Below are positions 44,588 through 56,180 of a stretch of 64,000 bases of DNA, piece by piece (the first letter of the stretch is position 1; each line of letters opens with the position of its first letter). The notes below the pieces were generated by a model. The model was not told where the DNA came from. It was given only the letters and a program-made list of their open reading frames with translations, and did not search any database. The stretch spans positions 392,571,581 through 392,635,580 of the forward strand of contig NC_058518.1 of the NCBI RefSeq assembly GCF_904849725.1, written 5' to 3'. The position numbers and the translations under genes were made by a program. This stretch comes from Hordeum vulgare subsp. vulgare. Its lineage: Eukaryota > Streptophyta > Magnoliopsida > Poales > Poaceae.

Positions 44588-46639
44588 ATGTCGTCCGGTG
44601 GGGATTCGAGCATGGGTCACCAGATCTTCTTCGACGCTCTCTCCTTCATCGTCGACGATTCGGCGTGGCTTCGGGATGCGCCCCTCGACGTCGAGGCGCT
44701 TCCCCGTCGCGGGGCTACGCACTTCCGTGCCGGCGCCCGTGGCATTCTTCTTCTCCAGCAGTCGGTTCCGGTGTCAACCTACACCGCCGTCACGCGCCGC
44801 GTCAAGCGGTCCCGCCGGCCGCGGCTCCAGCGTTGGGTGCAACACGCCCAGGCGTGCGAGAACGCATCTTCACAAGTGGCGGTTCTAGAGTCAGTTGTGG
44901 TTGCCCCGCCGTCCCAGCGCTCGGGCTCGGTTCCGACTGAGTTTCCTTCCGAGTACGTGGGTCGCGGGCCTGCAGCAGAAGTACACATGGCCAATTCCCA
45001 TGAAGACCCCCGTCAAGCTGGCCAGAACGAGCACGAGATTGGCGACGTGTCCGGCGCGCGTCGTCCACCTCGCCGTTCTGCCAGTCGGCACACTCGACAG
45101 AGCAACGTGGAGCTGTTCCGCACACCCCTCCTCAACTTGGCTGCAGCTGCTAAGATAGTCGATTCCCTCCAGCCGACTGATTCAGAGGCTCGTAGAGGGA
45201 TCGAGCAGATCCGAGCCCTGTTGCACACGGCGCAGCAGCAGAATTCGGCGGTCTCCCAGTCGCACAACAGGATCTATAATAGTTATGTTCATGCGAATAC
45301 GCATCGGTCGGTTCACAACCCAGGTTCCCATCAGTGGCACAGAGGAGGCATCCGTTCCATAAATCACGAAGATCGCCGCCGTTCACGCACCCCTCCGCGG
45401 GGTGGGCCCTACGGGCCCCGACATCATGATGATCGGCGTTTAGTCGGTGACACTTACGACCCTAGGCCCGACGCAAGAGGGCATATCGCCCAGCAGAGGG
45501 TCGACAGGGGCCGGGCCCACCGCGATGGTCGCGATATTGACCGTCCGAGTGGAAGCAGGGCCATCGCTTCTGGTCCCGAGTGTTTCAGTCGAGCCATCTG
45601 TTCGGCTGACATCCCTCCCAACTTCCGATTGGCGACGGGAATTAACAAGTTTACAGGGGAGTCCAACCCAGAAACGTGGCTGGATGATTACCGAGTGGCA
45701 GTCCAGATCGGAGGAGGAGACGACCATGTCGCCACGAAGCACCTCCCTCTGATGCTCGACGGCTCGGCGCGAGCGTGGCTGAACCAGTTGGACCCCTCAA
45801 GCATCTACAGCTGGGCAGATCTGGCCCGGGTGTTCATCAGGACCTTCGAAGGGACGTGCAAGCGCCCTGTTGGCCTCGTGGAGCTCCAACACTGCGTCCA
45901 AAAGCAGAATGAGCCTCTGCGCGACTTCATCCAGCGTTGGACAACTCTCTACCACACGGTGGAGAACGTCACCGAGCATCAAGCAGTCTGCGCCTTCAAG
46001 GCAGGCGTGCGGTACAGGGATCTGTACCTTAAGTTTGGCCGAACAGGCGACATCTCCATGAGCAAGATGATGGAGATAGCGACACGCTATGCAAATGGCC
46101 AAGAAGAGGACCGCATCCGAAGCGGCAAGCACAAAACAGTCGCTGAAGGAGACGGGGGCAACACTCGGAAGCAGAAGCAGAAAGCTCCGACTGCTCCACA
46201 AGCAGAAGCTGCAGCCGTAACCAATGCCAAGTTCAAGGGCAAAGGGAAGGCTCAGTTCACCCCCAAGAAGAAGCAGTTCAATAACCCCATCCTGGACCAA
46301 CCATGTCCGGTTCATACGAAGATGGACGAAGAGCGCAACCCCATATATGCGAAGCATACCACTCGACAGTGTCGCCTCCTGATCCAGGGGTTGAGCGAAG
46401 GGCAACCGAGTGAGAAGGACCATGAACATGATGAGGAGGATAAGGAGGATCCGTTCCCCCAAGTCCATGCAACCCTGATGATTTTTGCTGACGTCGAGAG
46501 CAAGAGTCGACTGAAGCTGGTGAACAGAGAGGTGAACATGGCCACCCCTGCCAGCCCCAATTTCCTCAAATGGTCTCAGACTGCGATCACCTTTGACCAG
46601 TCGGATCATCCAGCACATGTACCCACCCCGGGGAGATAG
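44588..46639 (+). CDS. gag polyprotein of the Gypsy element
   Basis: ATG at 44,588 (MSSGGDSSMGHQIFFDALSF) to TAG at 46,637, 683 codons. An N-terminal arginine-rich, poorly conserved half is followed by the retrotrans_gag domain (PF03732) at about residues 375-480: LPLMLDGSARAWLNQLDPSS, VFIRTFEGTCKRP, LRDFIQRWTTLYHTVEN. A lysine/glutamine-rich linker follows. In place of a normal CCHC knuckle there is C-P-V-H, a 13-residue gap, then H-T-T-R-Q-C (46,303-46,374). The next codons after the TAG continue in the same frame as protease, so gag and pol are one frame and the TAG is either a real gag end or, more likely, one of several acquired stops. Confidence 0.8.
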   Translation: MSSGGDSSMGHQIFFDALSFIVDDSAWLRDAPLDVEALPRRGATHFRAGARGILLLQQSVPVSTYTAVTRRVKRSRRPRLQRWVQHAQACENASSQVAVLESVVVAPPSQRSGSVPTEFPSEYVGRGPAAEVHMANSHEDPRQAGQNEHEIGDVSGARRPPRRSASRHTRQSNVELFRTPLLNLAAAAKIVDSLQPTDSEARRGIEQIRALLHTAQQQNSAVSQSHNRIYNSYVHANTHRSVHNPGSHQWHRGGIRSINHEDRRRSRTPPRGGPYGPRHHDDRRLVGDTYDPRPDARGHIAQQRVDRGRAHRDGRDIDRPSGSRAIASGPECFSRAICSADIPPNFRLATGINKFTGESNPETWLDDYRVAVQIGGGDDHVATKHLPLMLDGSARAWLNQLDPSSIYSWADLARVFIRTFEGTCKRPVGLVELQHCVQKQNEPLRDFIQRWTTLYHTVENVTEHQAVCAFKAGVRYRDLYLKFGRTGDISMSKMMEIATRYANGQEEDRIRSGKHKTVAEGDGGNTRKQKQKAPTAPQAEAAAVTNAKFKGKGKAQFTPKKKQFNNPILDQPCPVHTKMDEERNPIYAKHTTRQCRLLIQGLSEGQPSEKDHEHDEEDKEDPFPQVHATLMIFADVESKSRLKLVNREVNMATPASPNFLKWSQTAITFDQSDHPAHVPTPGR

Positions 46640-49600
46640 GCTCTGGTCATCGACCCGGTGGTAGAAGGAGTCCGACTACGCAAAGTCCTCATGGATGGCG
46701 GCAGCGGCTTGAACATCATGTACGCCGACACACTCAAGGGGATGGGCATCCCGATGTCCAAACTCAGCGAGAGCAGCATGCAGTTCCATGGAGTCGTCCC
46801 TGGACGGAAGGCCAAGTAACTCGGCCAGATCGCGTTGGACGTCGTTTTCGGCTCCGACAAGAACTTCCGCAAGGAAAAGCTGACGTTCGAAGTGGTCGAC
46901 TTCCAGAGCGCTTATCACGCGATTCTGGGTCGCCCGGCGTATGCGCGTTTCATGACCCGTCCATGTTACGTATACCTAAAGCTGAAGATGCCAGGCCCGA
47001 AGGGTGTGATCACCATCACAGGCAATCGGCAGCGGGCCAAAGAGTGCCTGCAGCAGGGATCAAGAATCGCCGACCAGCAGATGGCCGTCCTCGAGCTCGA
47101 CGAGTACAAGAAAACAGTCGACCCCGCCGACCTGATGCGCTCGAAGAAGCCAGCTTCAGAGTCTGCATTCCAGTCGGCGCGAGATACGAAGAAGGTCAGC
47201 ATCCACCCGACGGACGCCACTGCTGCCCCGACAAACATCTCCACCACCCTCGATCCTAAATAGGAAGCCGAGCTCACCCAATTCCTCCGTGAGAACTGGG
47301 ACATCTTCGCATGGAAGCCCTCTGACATGCCGGGTGTACCCAGGGAGTTGGCTGAGCACCGACTGCACGTGGATTCCACTGCTCGGCCTGTCCGTGAGCG
47401 CCTGCGCCGGTCCGCCGCACACAATAGGAAGGCAATTGGGGAAGAGGTGGCCAAGCTGTTGGCGGCCAACTTCATTCGCGAGGTTCACCACTCCGAGTGG
47501 CTCGCCAATGTTGTCATGGTGCCCAAGAAGGACAAGTCGCTCCGAATGTGCATCGACTTCAAGCATGTCAATAAGGTCTACCCGAAAGACCATTTTCCGC
47601 TCCCCCGCATAGATCAAATTGTCGATTCGACTGCGGGTTGCGAGCGTCTGTCATTTCTTGATGCCTACTCGGGCTATCATCAGATCCGTCTGTATGGTCC
47701 CGATGAGTTAAAAACAGCCTTCATCACCCCATTTGGGTGCTTCTGCTACATCACTATGCCATTCGGTTTGAAGAATGCAGGAGCTACCTTTATGCGCATG
47801 ATCCAAAAATGTCTCCTCGACCAGATCGGTCGGAATGTGGAGGCGTATATGGATGATATCGTAGTCAAGTCACACAAAGGTTCCGACCTGCTGACTGACT
47901 TGGCAGAAACATTCGCCAACCTTCGTAGGTACGATATCAAGCTCAACCCCGCCAAATGTTCATTCGGCGTTCCCAGCGGAAAGTTACTCGGTTTCTTCAT
48001 TTCTGAACGAGGGATCGATGTCAACCCCGAAAAGAACGGGACCATCGTCCAAATGGAGAGGCCGGTCAGAATACACGACGTTCAACGGCTCACGGGTTGC
48101 CTAGCGGCTTTGAGCAGGTTCATCAGTCGACTCGGTGAGAAAGCGCTTCCTCTGTATCGACTCATGAAGAAATCAGATACCTTCGAGTGGACAGACGAAG
48201 CCCAAGTCGCGTTCGACGACCTCAAAGTCCTACTTTCCACCCAGCCGGTTCTTACTGCTCCGCTCAGTAAAGAGCCCCTTCTTTTGTATATCGCGGCTAC
48301 AAATCAAGTCGTCAGTACTGTTCTTATAGTCGAACGAGAAGAAGAAGGCAAAGCATACAAAGTTCAGCGGCCAGTGTACTACGTCTCCGAGGTCCTGACT
48401 CCTTCCAAGTAGAGGTATCCCCACTATCAAAAACTTATCTACGGGATTTACATGACCACTTAGAAGGTGGCCCATTATTTCCAAGACCACTCGGTGTCTG
48501 TCGTTTCTGATGCTCCATTGTCGGAAATTCTCCACAATCGAGACGCGTCAGGCCGAGTGGCGAAGTGGGCGATGGAGATGTTGTACTGTGATATCAAGTT
48601 CGAGGCCAAGAAAGCTATTAAGTCTCAAGCCCTGGCTGACTTCATAGCAGAATGGGTAGAACAATAGCAACCGACCCACATCTACTCGGCCCATTGGACA
48701 ATGTTCTTCGATGGGTCCAAGATGTTGAATGGCTCCGGCGCTGGCGTTGTGATCATATCGCCAAAGGGCGACAAGCTCAAGTACGTGCTACAGATACACT
48801 TCGATTCCTCCAACAACGAGGCAGAGTATGAAGCTCTCCTCTACGGGTTGCGTATGGCCATCTCACTCGGCGTCCGTCGCCTGATGGTCTAGGGCGATTC
48901 GGATTTGGTGGTCAATCAAGTGATGAAAGAGTGGGACGTTAGGAACCCCACCATGACTACATACTGCAATGCAGTGAGGAAGCTTGAGAAGAAGTTTGAA
49001 GGTCTAGAACTTCACCATGTTCCGAGACTGAAGAACCAAGCAGCGGATGAGTTGGCAAAACTCGGATCCACTCGGAGACCAGTCCCGAGTGACGTCTGCC
49101 TCGAGCACCTCCACCTTCCCTCAGTCAAAGAAGATCCTTTTACAGAGGAGCCGGTACAACCGAAGAGTTCCACGGATCCAACTGAAGTCGATGTACCTGC
49201 TGTGGTTGATCTGGTCATGGAGATTCTTTCTGTCATCCCCGATTGGACTGTGCCGATCATTGCATATATCCTGAGGTAGGAAATACGAGAAGACAAAGTC
49301 CAGGCCAGGCAGATAGTCCGCAGATCGAAGTCATTCACTGTCATTGATGGCCAATTGTACAAAGAAAGTATCTCATGCGTTCTTCAACGATGCATCTCCC
49401 CAGAGGAGGGGCGGCTAATTCTGGAGGATATTCACTCGGGGACCTGCGGTCATCATGCTTCTTCGAGAGCAATCGTCGCCAAGGCATTCAGGGATGGTTT
49501 CTTCTGTCTGCAAGCTAACGAGATGGCTAAAGATATGGTTGACCAATGTGAGGGCTGCCAGTTCTACTCCAACAAGTCCCACAAGCCGACGTCTGCGTTG

Positions 49601-50476
49601 AAGACGATCCCTCTTGTGTGGTCGTTTTCAGTGTGGGGATTAGATACAGTCGGCCCATTCAAGACAGGCCAAGGTGGATACACACATCTGTTGGTGGCAG
49701 TCGACAAGTTCACGAAATGGATCAATGCCAAGCCCATCAAGAAGCTCAACGCCTCAACAGCCGTCAAGTTTGTCAGGGACATCATCTTCAGATTCGGTGT
49801 ACCTCACAGCATAATCACGGACAACGGGACAAACTTTGATTCGGACAGATTCAAAGGATTCTGTACAAGCTAAGGTATCCGAGTGGACTTTGCTTCCGTG
49901 GCACACCCGCAGTCCAATGGACAAGCAGAGCGGGCGAACGGACTTATCTTGCAAGGTCTGAAGCCCCGACTCCTGCGAGAGATAGGACATGCCGCTGGCG
50001 CTTGGGTTACCGAGCTACCTTCAGTGCTTTGGGGACTTCGCACAACCCCGAACAGATCTATAGGGCGATCACCGTTCTTCCTCGTTTATGGAGCAGAAGC
50101 GGTCCTTCCGAGTGACTTGCTTCACAATGCGCCACGAGTCGAACTCTTCTCTGAAGCTGAAGCAGAACAAGCAAGGCAAGACGGAGTGGATCTTTTAGAG
50201 GAGGAGCGCGAGATGGCACTGACTCGCTCAATCATTTATCAACAAGATCTGTGGCGTTTTCACGCGCGACACGTCAGGAGTCGTACGTTCCAAGCACGCG
50301 ACCTGGTGCTCCGAGTGGATCAGCAAAGACCTCATAAGTTGGCTCCTGCCTGGGAAGGACCCTTCATCATCTCCAAGGTGCTGAACAATGGGGCATACAG
50401 ACTCTACAACGTCGACAGGGAGACAGATGAGCCGCGAGCATGGAACGGAGATCTCCTCAAGCGCTTCTACACGTGA
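46640..50476 (+). pseudogene. pol of the Tat-lineage Gypsy: PR-RT-RNaseH-aRNaseH-INT, eight internal stops
   Basis: The whole region stays in the gag frame, with no frameshift. Protease: VLMDGGSGLNIMY (near 46,691). RT: RMCIDFKHVNKVYPKDHFPL, FLDAYSGYHQI, MPFGLKNAGATF, catalytic YMDD at 47,846-47,857. A first RNase H follows (LLLYIAATNQVVSTVL, then RPVYYVSEVL). A second, RVT_3-type RNase H is at 48,701-49,060: FFDGSKMLNGSGAGVVI, NNEAEYEALLYGL, GDSDLVVNQV. Integrase: zinc part GTCGHHASSRA with CEGCQF; core WGLDTVGPF, IITDNGTNF, E in GQAERANGL; a GPF module (PAWEGPFIISKVLNNGAYRL) near the end. Stops: 46,817 (TAA), 47,261, 48,410, 48,461, 48,665, 48,890, 49,277 (all TAG), 49,871 (TAA). Catalytic residues survive but no full product can be made. 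Confidence 0.88.
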
Positions 50477-50590
50477 CCGTCGACTGAAGCAATGTAAAGA
50501 ACAAGTATTGGTGAAATAATATAAAGCAGATTGAGTTTTTTGCAGGTTCAAAGTTCTTTCGCGGTCGCAGACTCCGGTCTCAAAAAAAAA

Positions 50591-51936
50591 ACTTAGCTGC
50601 GATCCAGAATCACCTAAGTATTAACCTTCGCCGAGTGTGCACTTCACGTCACACTCGGGGGCTTAGCTGCGATCCAGAATCGCCTAAGTATTAACCTTCT
50701 CCGAGTGTGCACTTCACGTCACACTCGGGGGCTTAGTTGCGATCCAGAATCGCCTAAGTATTAACCTTCTCCGAGTGTGCACTTCACGTCACACTCGGGG
50801 GCTTAGCTGCGATCCAGAATCGCCTAAGTATTAACCTTCTCCGCGTGTGCACTTCACGTCACACTCGGAGGCTTAGCTGCGATCCAGAATCGCCTAAGTA
50901 TTAACCTTCTCCGAGTGTGCACTTGACGTCACACTCGGGGGCTTAGCTGCGATCCAGAATCGCCTAAGTATTAACCTTATCCGAGTGTGCACTTCACGTC
51001 ACACTCGGGGGCTTAGCTGCGATCCAGAATCGCCTAAGTATTAACCTTCTCCGCGTGTGCACTTCACGTCACACTCGGAGGCTTAGCTGCGATCCAGAAT
51101 CGCCTAAGTATAACCTTCTCCGAGTGTGCACTTCACGTCACACTCGGGGGCTTAGCTGCGATCCAGAATCGCCTAAGTATTAACCTTCTCCGAGTGTGCA
51201 CTTCACGTCAAACTCGGGGGCTTAGCTGCGATCCAGAATCACCTAAGTATTAACCTTCTCCGAGTGTGCACTTCACGTCACACTCGGGGGCTTAGCTGCA
51301 ATCCAGAATCGCCTAAGTATTAACCTTCTCCGAGTGTGCACTTCACGTCACACTCGGGGGCTTAGCTGCGATCCAGAATCGCCTAAGTATTAACCTTCTC
51401 CGAGTGTGCACTTCACGTCACACTCGGGGACTTAGCTGCGATCCAGAATCGCCTAATCATTAACCTTCTCCGAGTGTGCAGTTCACGTCACACTCGGGAG
51501 CTTAGCTGTGGTCCAGAATCGCCTAAGTTTTAACTTTCTCCGAGTGTGAACTTAACGTCACACTCGGGGACTTAGCTGTGATCCAGAATCGCCTAAGTAT
51601 TAACCTTCTCCGAGTGTGCACTTAACGTCACACTCGGGGGCTTAGCTGCGATTCAGAATCGCCTAAGTATTAACCTTCTCCGAGTGTGCACTTCACGTCA
51701 CACTCGGAGACTTAGCTGCGATCCAGAATCGCCTAAGTATTAACCTTCTCCGAGTGTGCACTTCACGTCACACTCGGAGGCTTAGCTGCGATCCAGAATC
51801 GCCTAAGTATTAACTTTCTCCGAGTGTGCACTTAACGTCACACTCGGGGACTTAGCTGCGATCCAGAATCGCCTAAGTATTAACTTTCTCCGAGTGTACA
51901 CTTAACGTCACACTCGGGGACTTAGCTGCGATCCAA
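50591..51936 (+). repeat. 70-bp tandem array (19 units plus a partial)
   Basis: Units start at 50,591, 50,661, 50,731 and so on every 70 bp, except one 69-bp unit (51,081-51,149), to 51,919, then a partial. Each unit has two palindromes: GCGAT-ccaga-ATCGC (5-bp arms) and CCGAGTGTG-cacttcacgt-CACACTCGG (9-bp arms, 10-base loop). Units differ by a few substitutions, and two (near 50,850 and 51,050) share CCGCGTGTG. It starts 115 bp after the pol stop and ends ~300 bp before the last exon of the antisense gene, so it lies in both 3' regions. Confidence 0.95.
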
Positions 51937-52241
51937 AAATACAACTCGTTGATAATACAGATCCAATCGGCAATTCTACGGACCCTCAATGAGGCTCATG
52001 CAGATGTCAAGACAATTGACATGTTCCGAATGTTTTCCTTTGGCTTCACCAATAAACGCCAAACCAAAACTCGAGTCAAAATTGCAACAGAAGAGCAAAA
52101 GATTCGATTCAAAGTTCACCCAAAGATAGTGGCTCGGTGTGCATCAAGCTTACCCACACCGAAACAAGAATGTGACGGCCAACAGCAGTGTCCAAAGTTT
52201 CTTACAGATAAACACTCGGCATACGGAGGATAAAAGTGTTC

Positions 52242-55200
52242 TTACGCATCATCTGGATTAACACCAGGACTGGAGGGCTCTACGAACGTGTCCAGATCAA
52301 TACCGTCGGCGATGCGGGTGGCACTTTCAAGGAAGGTTTCCATGAAGTCTTCAAATCGAAGTTTCTGCGTGTTGGCGACCTTCAACGTCTTCAGTTTCTC
52401 CTCGCGCACCTCCTTGCAATGGACTCGGACCAGGGACAGAGCAACATCTGCACCACAATGAGCTGCAGATTTCTTCCACGACTGCACTCGGTTCGGAATC
52501 TCCTCCAGTCGGGTCATCAGGTTCTCCATCTCCTGCCGCGACTCATTTTCTGGCCAAAGCTCCTTGTCGATTCGGCCGACGACTTCTCTCAGTCGACCGA
52601 TGAAAGGACCAACTTTGCCCACGCGGATGTGTGCACGGAGCAGATCCCGATTGGCGTCCTCGCCGAGTGGAACGTTCTCGAGAATCGACCGCTCCACATC
52701 AGCCGCTTCAGCTTCAGCGTCAAAGCAAAAATCTGCGACAACAGGACAAGCAGACAATAAGCGCCAAGTGTGACGCGCATAACACAACCACTCGGAAAGA
52801 GCAGGACTTACCAGCCAGACGCGTCATCATCTGCCGAGCCTAGTCGCTGACGTATTTCTCCTGTGCTCTGCACCGTTTGTTCAGCACGTCCATTTGTCCC
52901 ATCAGAGCAGTCCTTTGTTTCCCCATCTTTTCAACTTCTTCAGTCAACACCTTGTTCGCTTCACGCGCCTGCTCCAATGACTTCTCTCGTCCCGCCAGAG
53001 CATCCTTCATGCCAGCTATTGCAAGCAGCGCCGCATCAAGCTCACCAGCTAACTGATTCTTCTCCGCCCTGAGAGTCTCATAGGCTGTTCCCATTTCACA
53101 AGTTTTCTGCCAGCAAACACCAAGGGACAATCAGAAAATCCAACAACAAAAGTCTAAGTTCTTCAGACCCCTGCCGACGCAAGCAGTCGACAGCGGCCTC
53201 GGGGACTACACCCAGTGGGTTCACTAAGAGTGACCCCACTGGCATGCAACTCAAGCAGGCCCGCCCTATTGAGATGCATGTTACCACCTACGCCTATGAG
53301 GCCAATACTACCCGACCTGACTACAAATTACTCTCGGGGACTCTTACAGTAAGTTCACTCCGAGTGCCACAACTACTCGCACTCGGTCATGTTATTTACA
53401 GACCTGACCAAAGCAAAGACAATATGTATAAAGACAACTGCCGGTGCAAGCACTCGACAGAAGTCTCGGGGACTACACCCACTGGGTTCACTCAGAGTGA
53501 ACCCATTGCAAACAACAGATGCTATCCAAAAACACCCAGTCGGTTACAAGAGAAAAGTAAATACTTACTAGCCCACTTACTCGGATATCATCCCGCAGCT
53601 CCAAGCTCCGCTGGTACAAGGACGCGACGGAGTCATAGGCCCTCTTGGCTTCTCCAGCCATCAGCTCCGCCTGCACCATGGCTCCCTTGGCCGCTCCCAC
53701 CTGCTCCTCCGGGAGACGCTGGATGTTGAACTCGACATTCGACGAGCCTGGCATCGTCGGAAGTTCCTGAGGCATCCCAAGGTCCGCTCCAGTCGGCACC
53801 TCAACCACCAGCGCCGGTTCAGTCGGCGGCGGCACCTCAGTCGGCGGCACGTCGGCGGCGAGAGTAGCAACAGGCGGAGCAGCCTCAAGAATGGGTTCCG
53901 CGGCCTGTTCAGCTCTCCCCTGATCGCCCTCGTCCACGCAAATCGCCCTGATAGACCGAACGACGCAAGATCTCAGAAAAAGAAAGAGGCAGAACCTATG
54001 ATACAATAAAACACTCGAAGTCACTACAACGCACCTGGCTGGGACAAGACGACGTTGTCCGTGTCCATGGGGTCATCCTCCTGGCGCGCCGGAGAGGTGG
54101 CAGAAGTAGCGACTCTGTCGAGTGAAATCCATTCGACCAATGATCAGGAATTCACTCGGATATCAGAACAAATTAGAAGATCGATACACTTACGTGGAGG
54201 TGACGGGGACAGCAACCCTCATCCGCGGCAGAGCCTTCCGAGGTTTGGACCCACTCGGTTTGGCTGCCTTGGAAGGCTGACCCGCAGGCTCAGAGGCAGC
54301 ATCCCTGACCCTCTTGGTGCTCCGAGCACTCGGGACCACCGGGGCAGTGGGCGGAGCACTTGAAGATGCTGGAGGGGCCGAGGGGACGGCAGGCTCGTGT
54401 CGGCGCTTGGTCCGATGCTCTGTTTGCGGAGGCAGCGAGTCCTGCTCTTCGTCTTCCTCGTCTTCCTCGCTAGTCTCTTCCTCCGACTCCCCACTGTCGG
54501 AGACATATTCAGCGCTCTCCAGGCTGCCTTCCTGGCTGCCTTCCTCCTCCTCGGCTGGGTTCCCGTTCGAGACGGAAGAAAACCAGTTGGTCCACTCCTA
54601 CATAAAATTCAGTCGGCGACATCAGACGTCACACAGAGATTCAAGCAAACGATAAGATTAAGACAGTTAGGAGCACTCAACAAGTGCCACTCACCTGATT
54701 CGGAGGAGGATTATCCGCGCAGAAAGGCTTCACTCGCCGAGATCCTTTGGGATTCTCGCAGGGGCCTGTGATCTAGAGCACCCACGAGGTCACCTTCTCC
54801 TCAGTCACACCCATAACGTTGGTCCGAGTGGAATCCTCGGGCCCCGTATAATGCCACATGGCGTGGTCGCGAGCCTGCAGGGGTTGGATACGCCGACCGA
54901 GGAAGACCTCCAGCAAGTCTATGCCAGTGACCCCCTCCTGACGACATCTACAAGCGCCCCGACCAGAGGCTGGATGTCGTTCTTCTCCGCCCTTGTGAGC
55001 GCGAGTTGCTTAGGTCGGGCGGGCCGATCTAAGCTAAAGGGAGGCAGCCCTGTCGAAGCATTCGGACAGGCGATATCCTGGCAGTAGAACCACGTCGACT
55101 GCCACTTCCTGACCGACTCACTTAGCTGGAGGGCAGGATAACTGCTCCGACTATTTTTCTGGAAACCTGGGCCCCCGCAGAGCTGGAGAAGATGTGTTTT

Positions 55201-55660
55201 ATCATCCGACTGGCTGAGTCGTTTGATGGTTTGGGATCTAGCAGAAAATATGTGCTTGAACAGCCCCCAATGGGGAGGACAGCCAATGAAACACTCGCAC
55301 AGAACTATAAAAGCAGAGAGATGGGCAATGGCGTTCGGGGGAAAGTGGTGAAGTTGTGCCCCGAAGTGATTCATGATGCCCTTGAAGAAAGGATGCGGGG
55401 GCAAGGAGAAACCTCGATAGATGTGGCTGAGCAGCAAGACGCGCTCCCCCTCCCGGGGCGCCGGCTCGACCTCGTTCTCCGCCGGCAGCCTCCAAGACTT
55501 GTGCACGATCATCCCGTGCTCAACCAGTTGCAGCAGATCCCCCTCCGTCACCGTGGAGGGGAGGAAGTCGCCTTGAATCCACCCCGCCGGCAGCGGCCGC
55601 TGCCGCCGCCTTCCCCTTCTTCTTCCTCGCCTCCATCTTGCTGGTCTGACCCTTGGTCAT
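52242..55660 (-). pseudogene. Antisense six-exon gene of the Gypsy element (PF04195-like start, coiled-coil tail)
   Basis: ATG at 55,660 (MTKGQTSKMEARKKKGK). A one-base shift in a GC-rich run near 55,590 leads to GWIQGDFLPSTVTEGDLLQL and the conserved block to ~54,940 (LPPHPFFKGIMNHFGAQLHH; SESVRKWQSTWFYCQDIAC). A second shift lies near 54,940. Donor/acceptor pairs are good: exon 1 ends CAATCAG-like AATCAG|GTGAGT (54,695); exon 2 54,597-54,194 (acidic then Pro/Lys-rich; donor GTAAGT); exon 3 ~54,123-54,035 (donor GTGCGT); exon 4 ~53,940-53,582 (donor GTAAGT); exon 5 ~53,106-52,807, a coiled coil (LRAEKNQLAGELDAALLAIA); exon 6 ~52,737-52,242, ending GVNPDDA. TAG stops fall inside exon 1 (54,773) and exon 5 (52,840). 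The domain occurs in antisense ORFs of Tat elements; function unknown. Exon limits are my reading. Confidence 0.75.
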
Positions 55661-56180
55661 GGCGGAAACTGCGAACCCGCGGGAGGAAGGAGGAGGGAGG
55701 AGTGTAGAGGCGCTGGAGGTGGCGAGAGAGACGGAGCAGGCGAAGGCAAGAGATTCGGCGAGCGTAACGAAGAACCCTCGCCGCCGAGATTTAAGTAGGG
55801 TTCCGACTGGGTCGCTGGCAGGTGGGCCCGAAACCTTATCCCCCGACCCACCGCGGCGATATTAGTGGAGAGGTTGAAGGCGCGAGAATCGAGGCGTCAG
55901 GCGCTACTCGAGCGTGATGGCGTCATCCCCGTTGAGCGCGCGGAACCCGAAATTTGAGATCCCAGAAAATCCGCCGCTGTCAGTTGACCGGTCACGTCAA
56001 AAGATGCCGCAGAAGCACTCGGCTTCCGACAGTCTGTTTCGCGAGTACTTCCACTCGGATCGTTGGTCAGAAAAGATAAAATGGATTGAGGCAAGCAACG
56101 CCCAAGCCAAGCCCGCTCCAGTCGGATCCAAACTTCAAGCATCGCTTCGTCGTTTCAACCCCAATCCATTAGGGGACTAA

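Noticed and set aside
50591..51936. CRISPR-like array
   Set aside because: Units are contiguous with no unique spacers, and the context is a plant retrotransposon.
54219..54655. Serine/leucine-rich and arginine-rich ORFs in this interval
   Set aside because: They are other frames of exon 2 of the antisense gene, whose own frame is acidic then Pro/Lys-rich and is bounded by splice sites.
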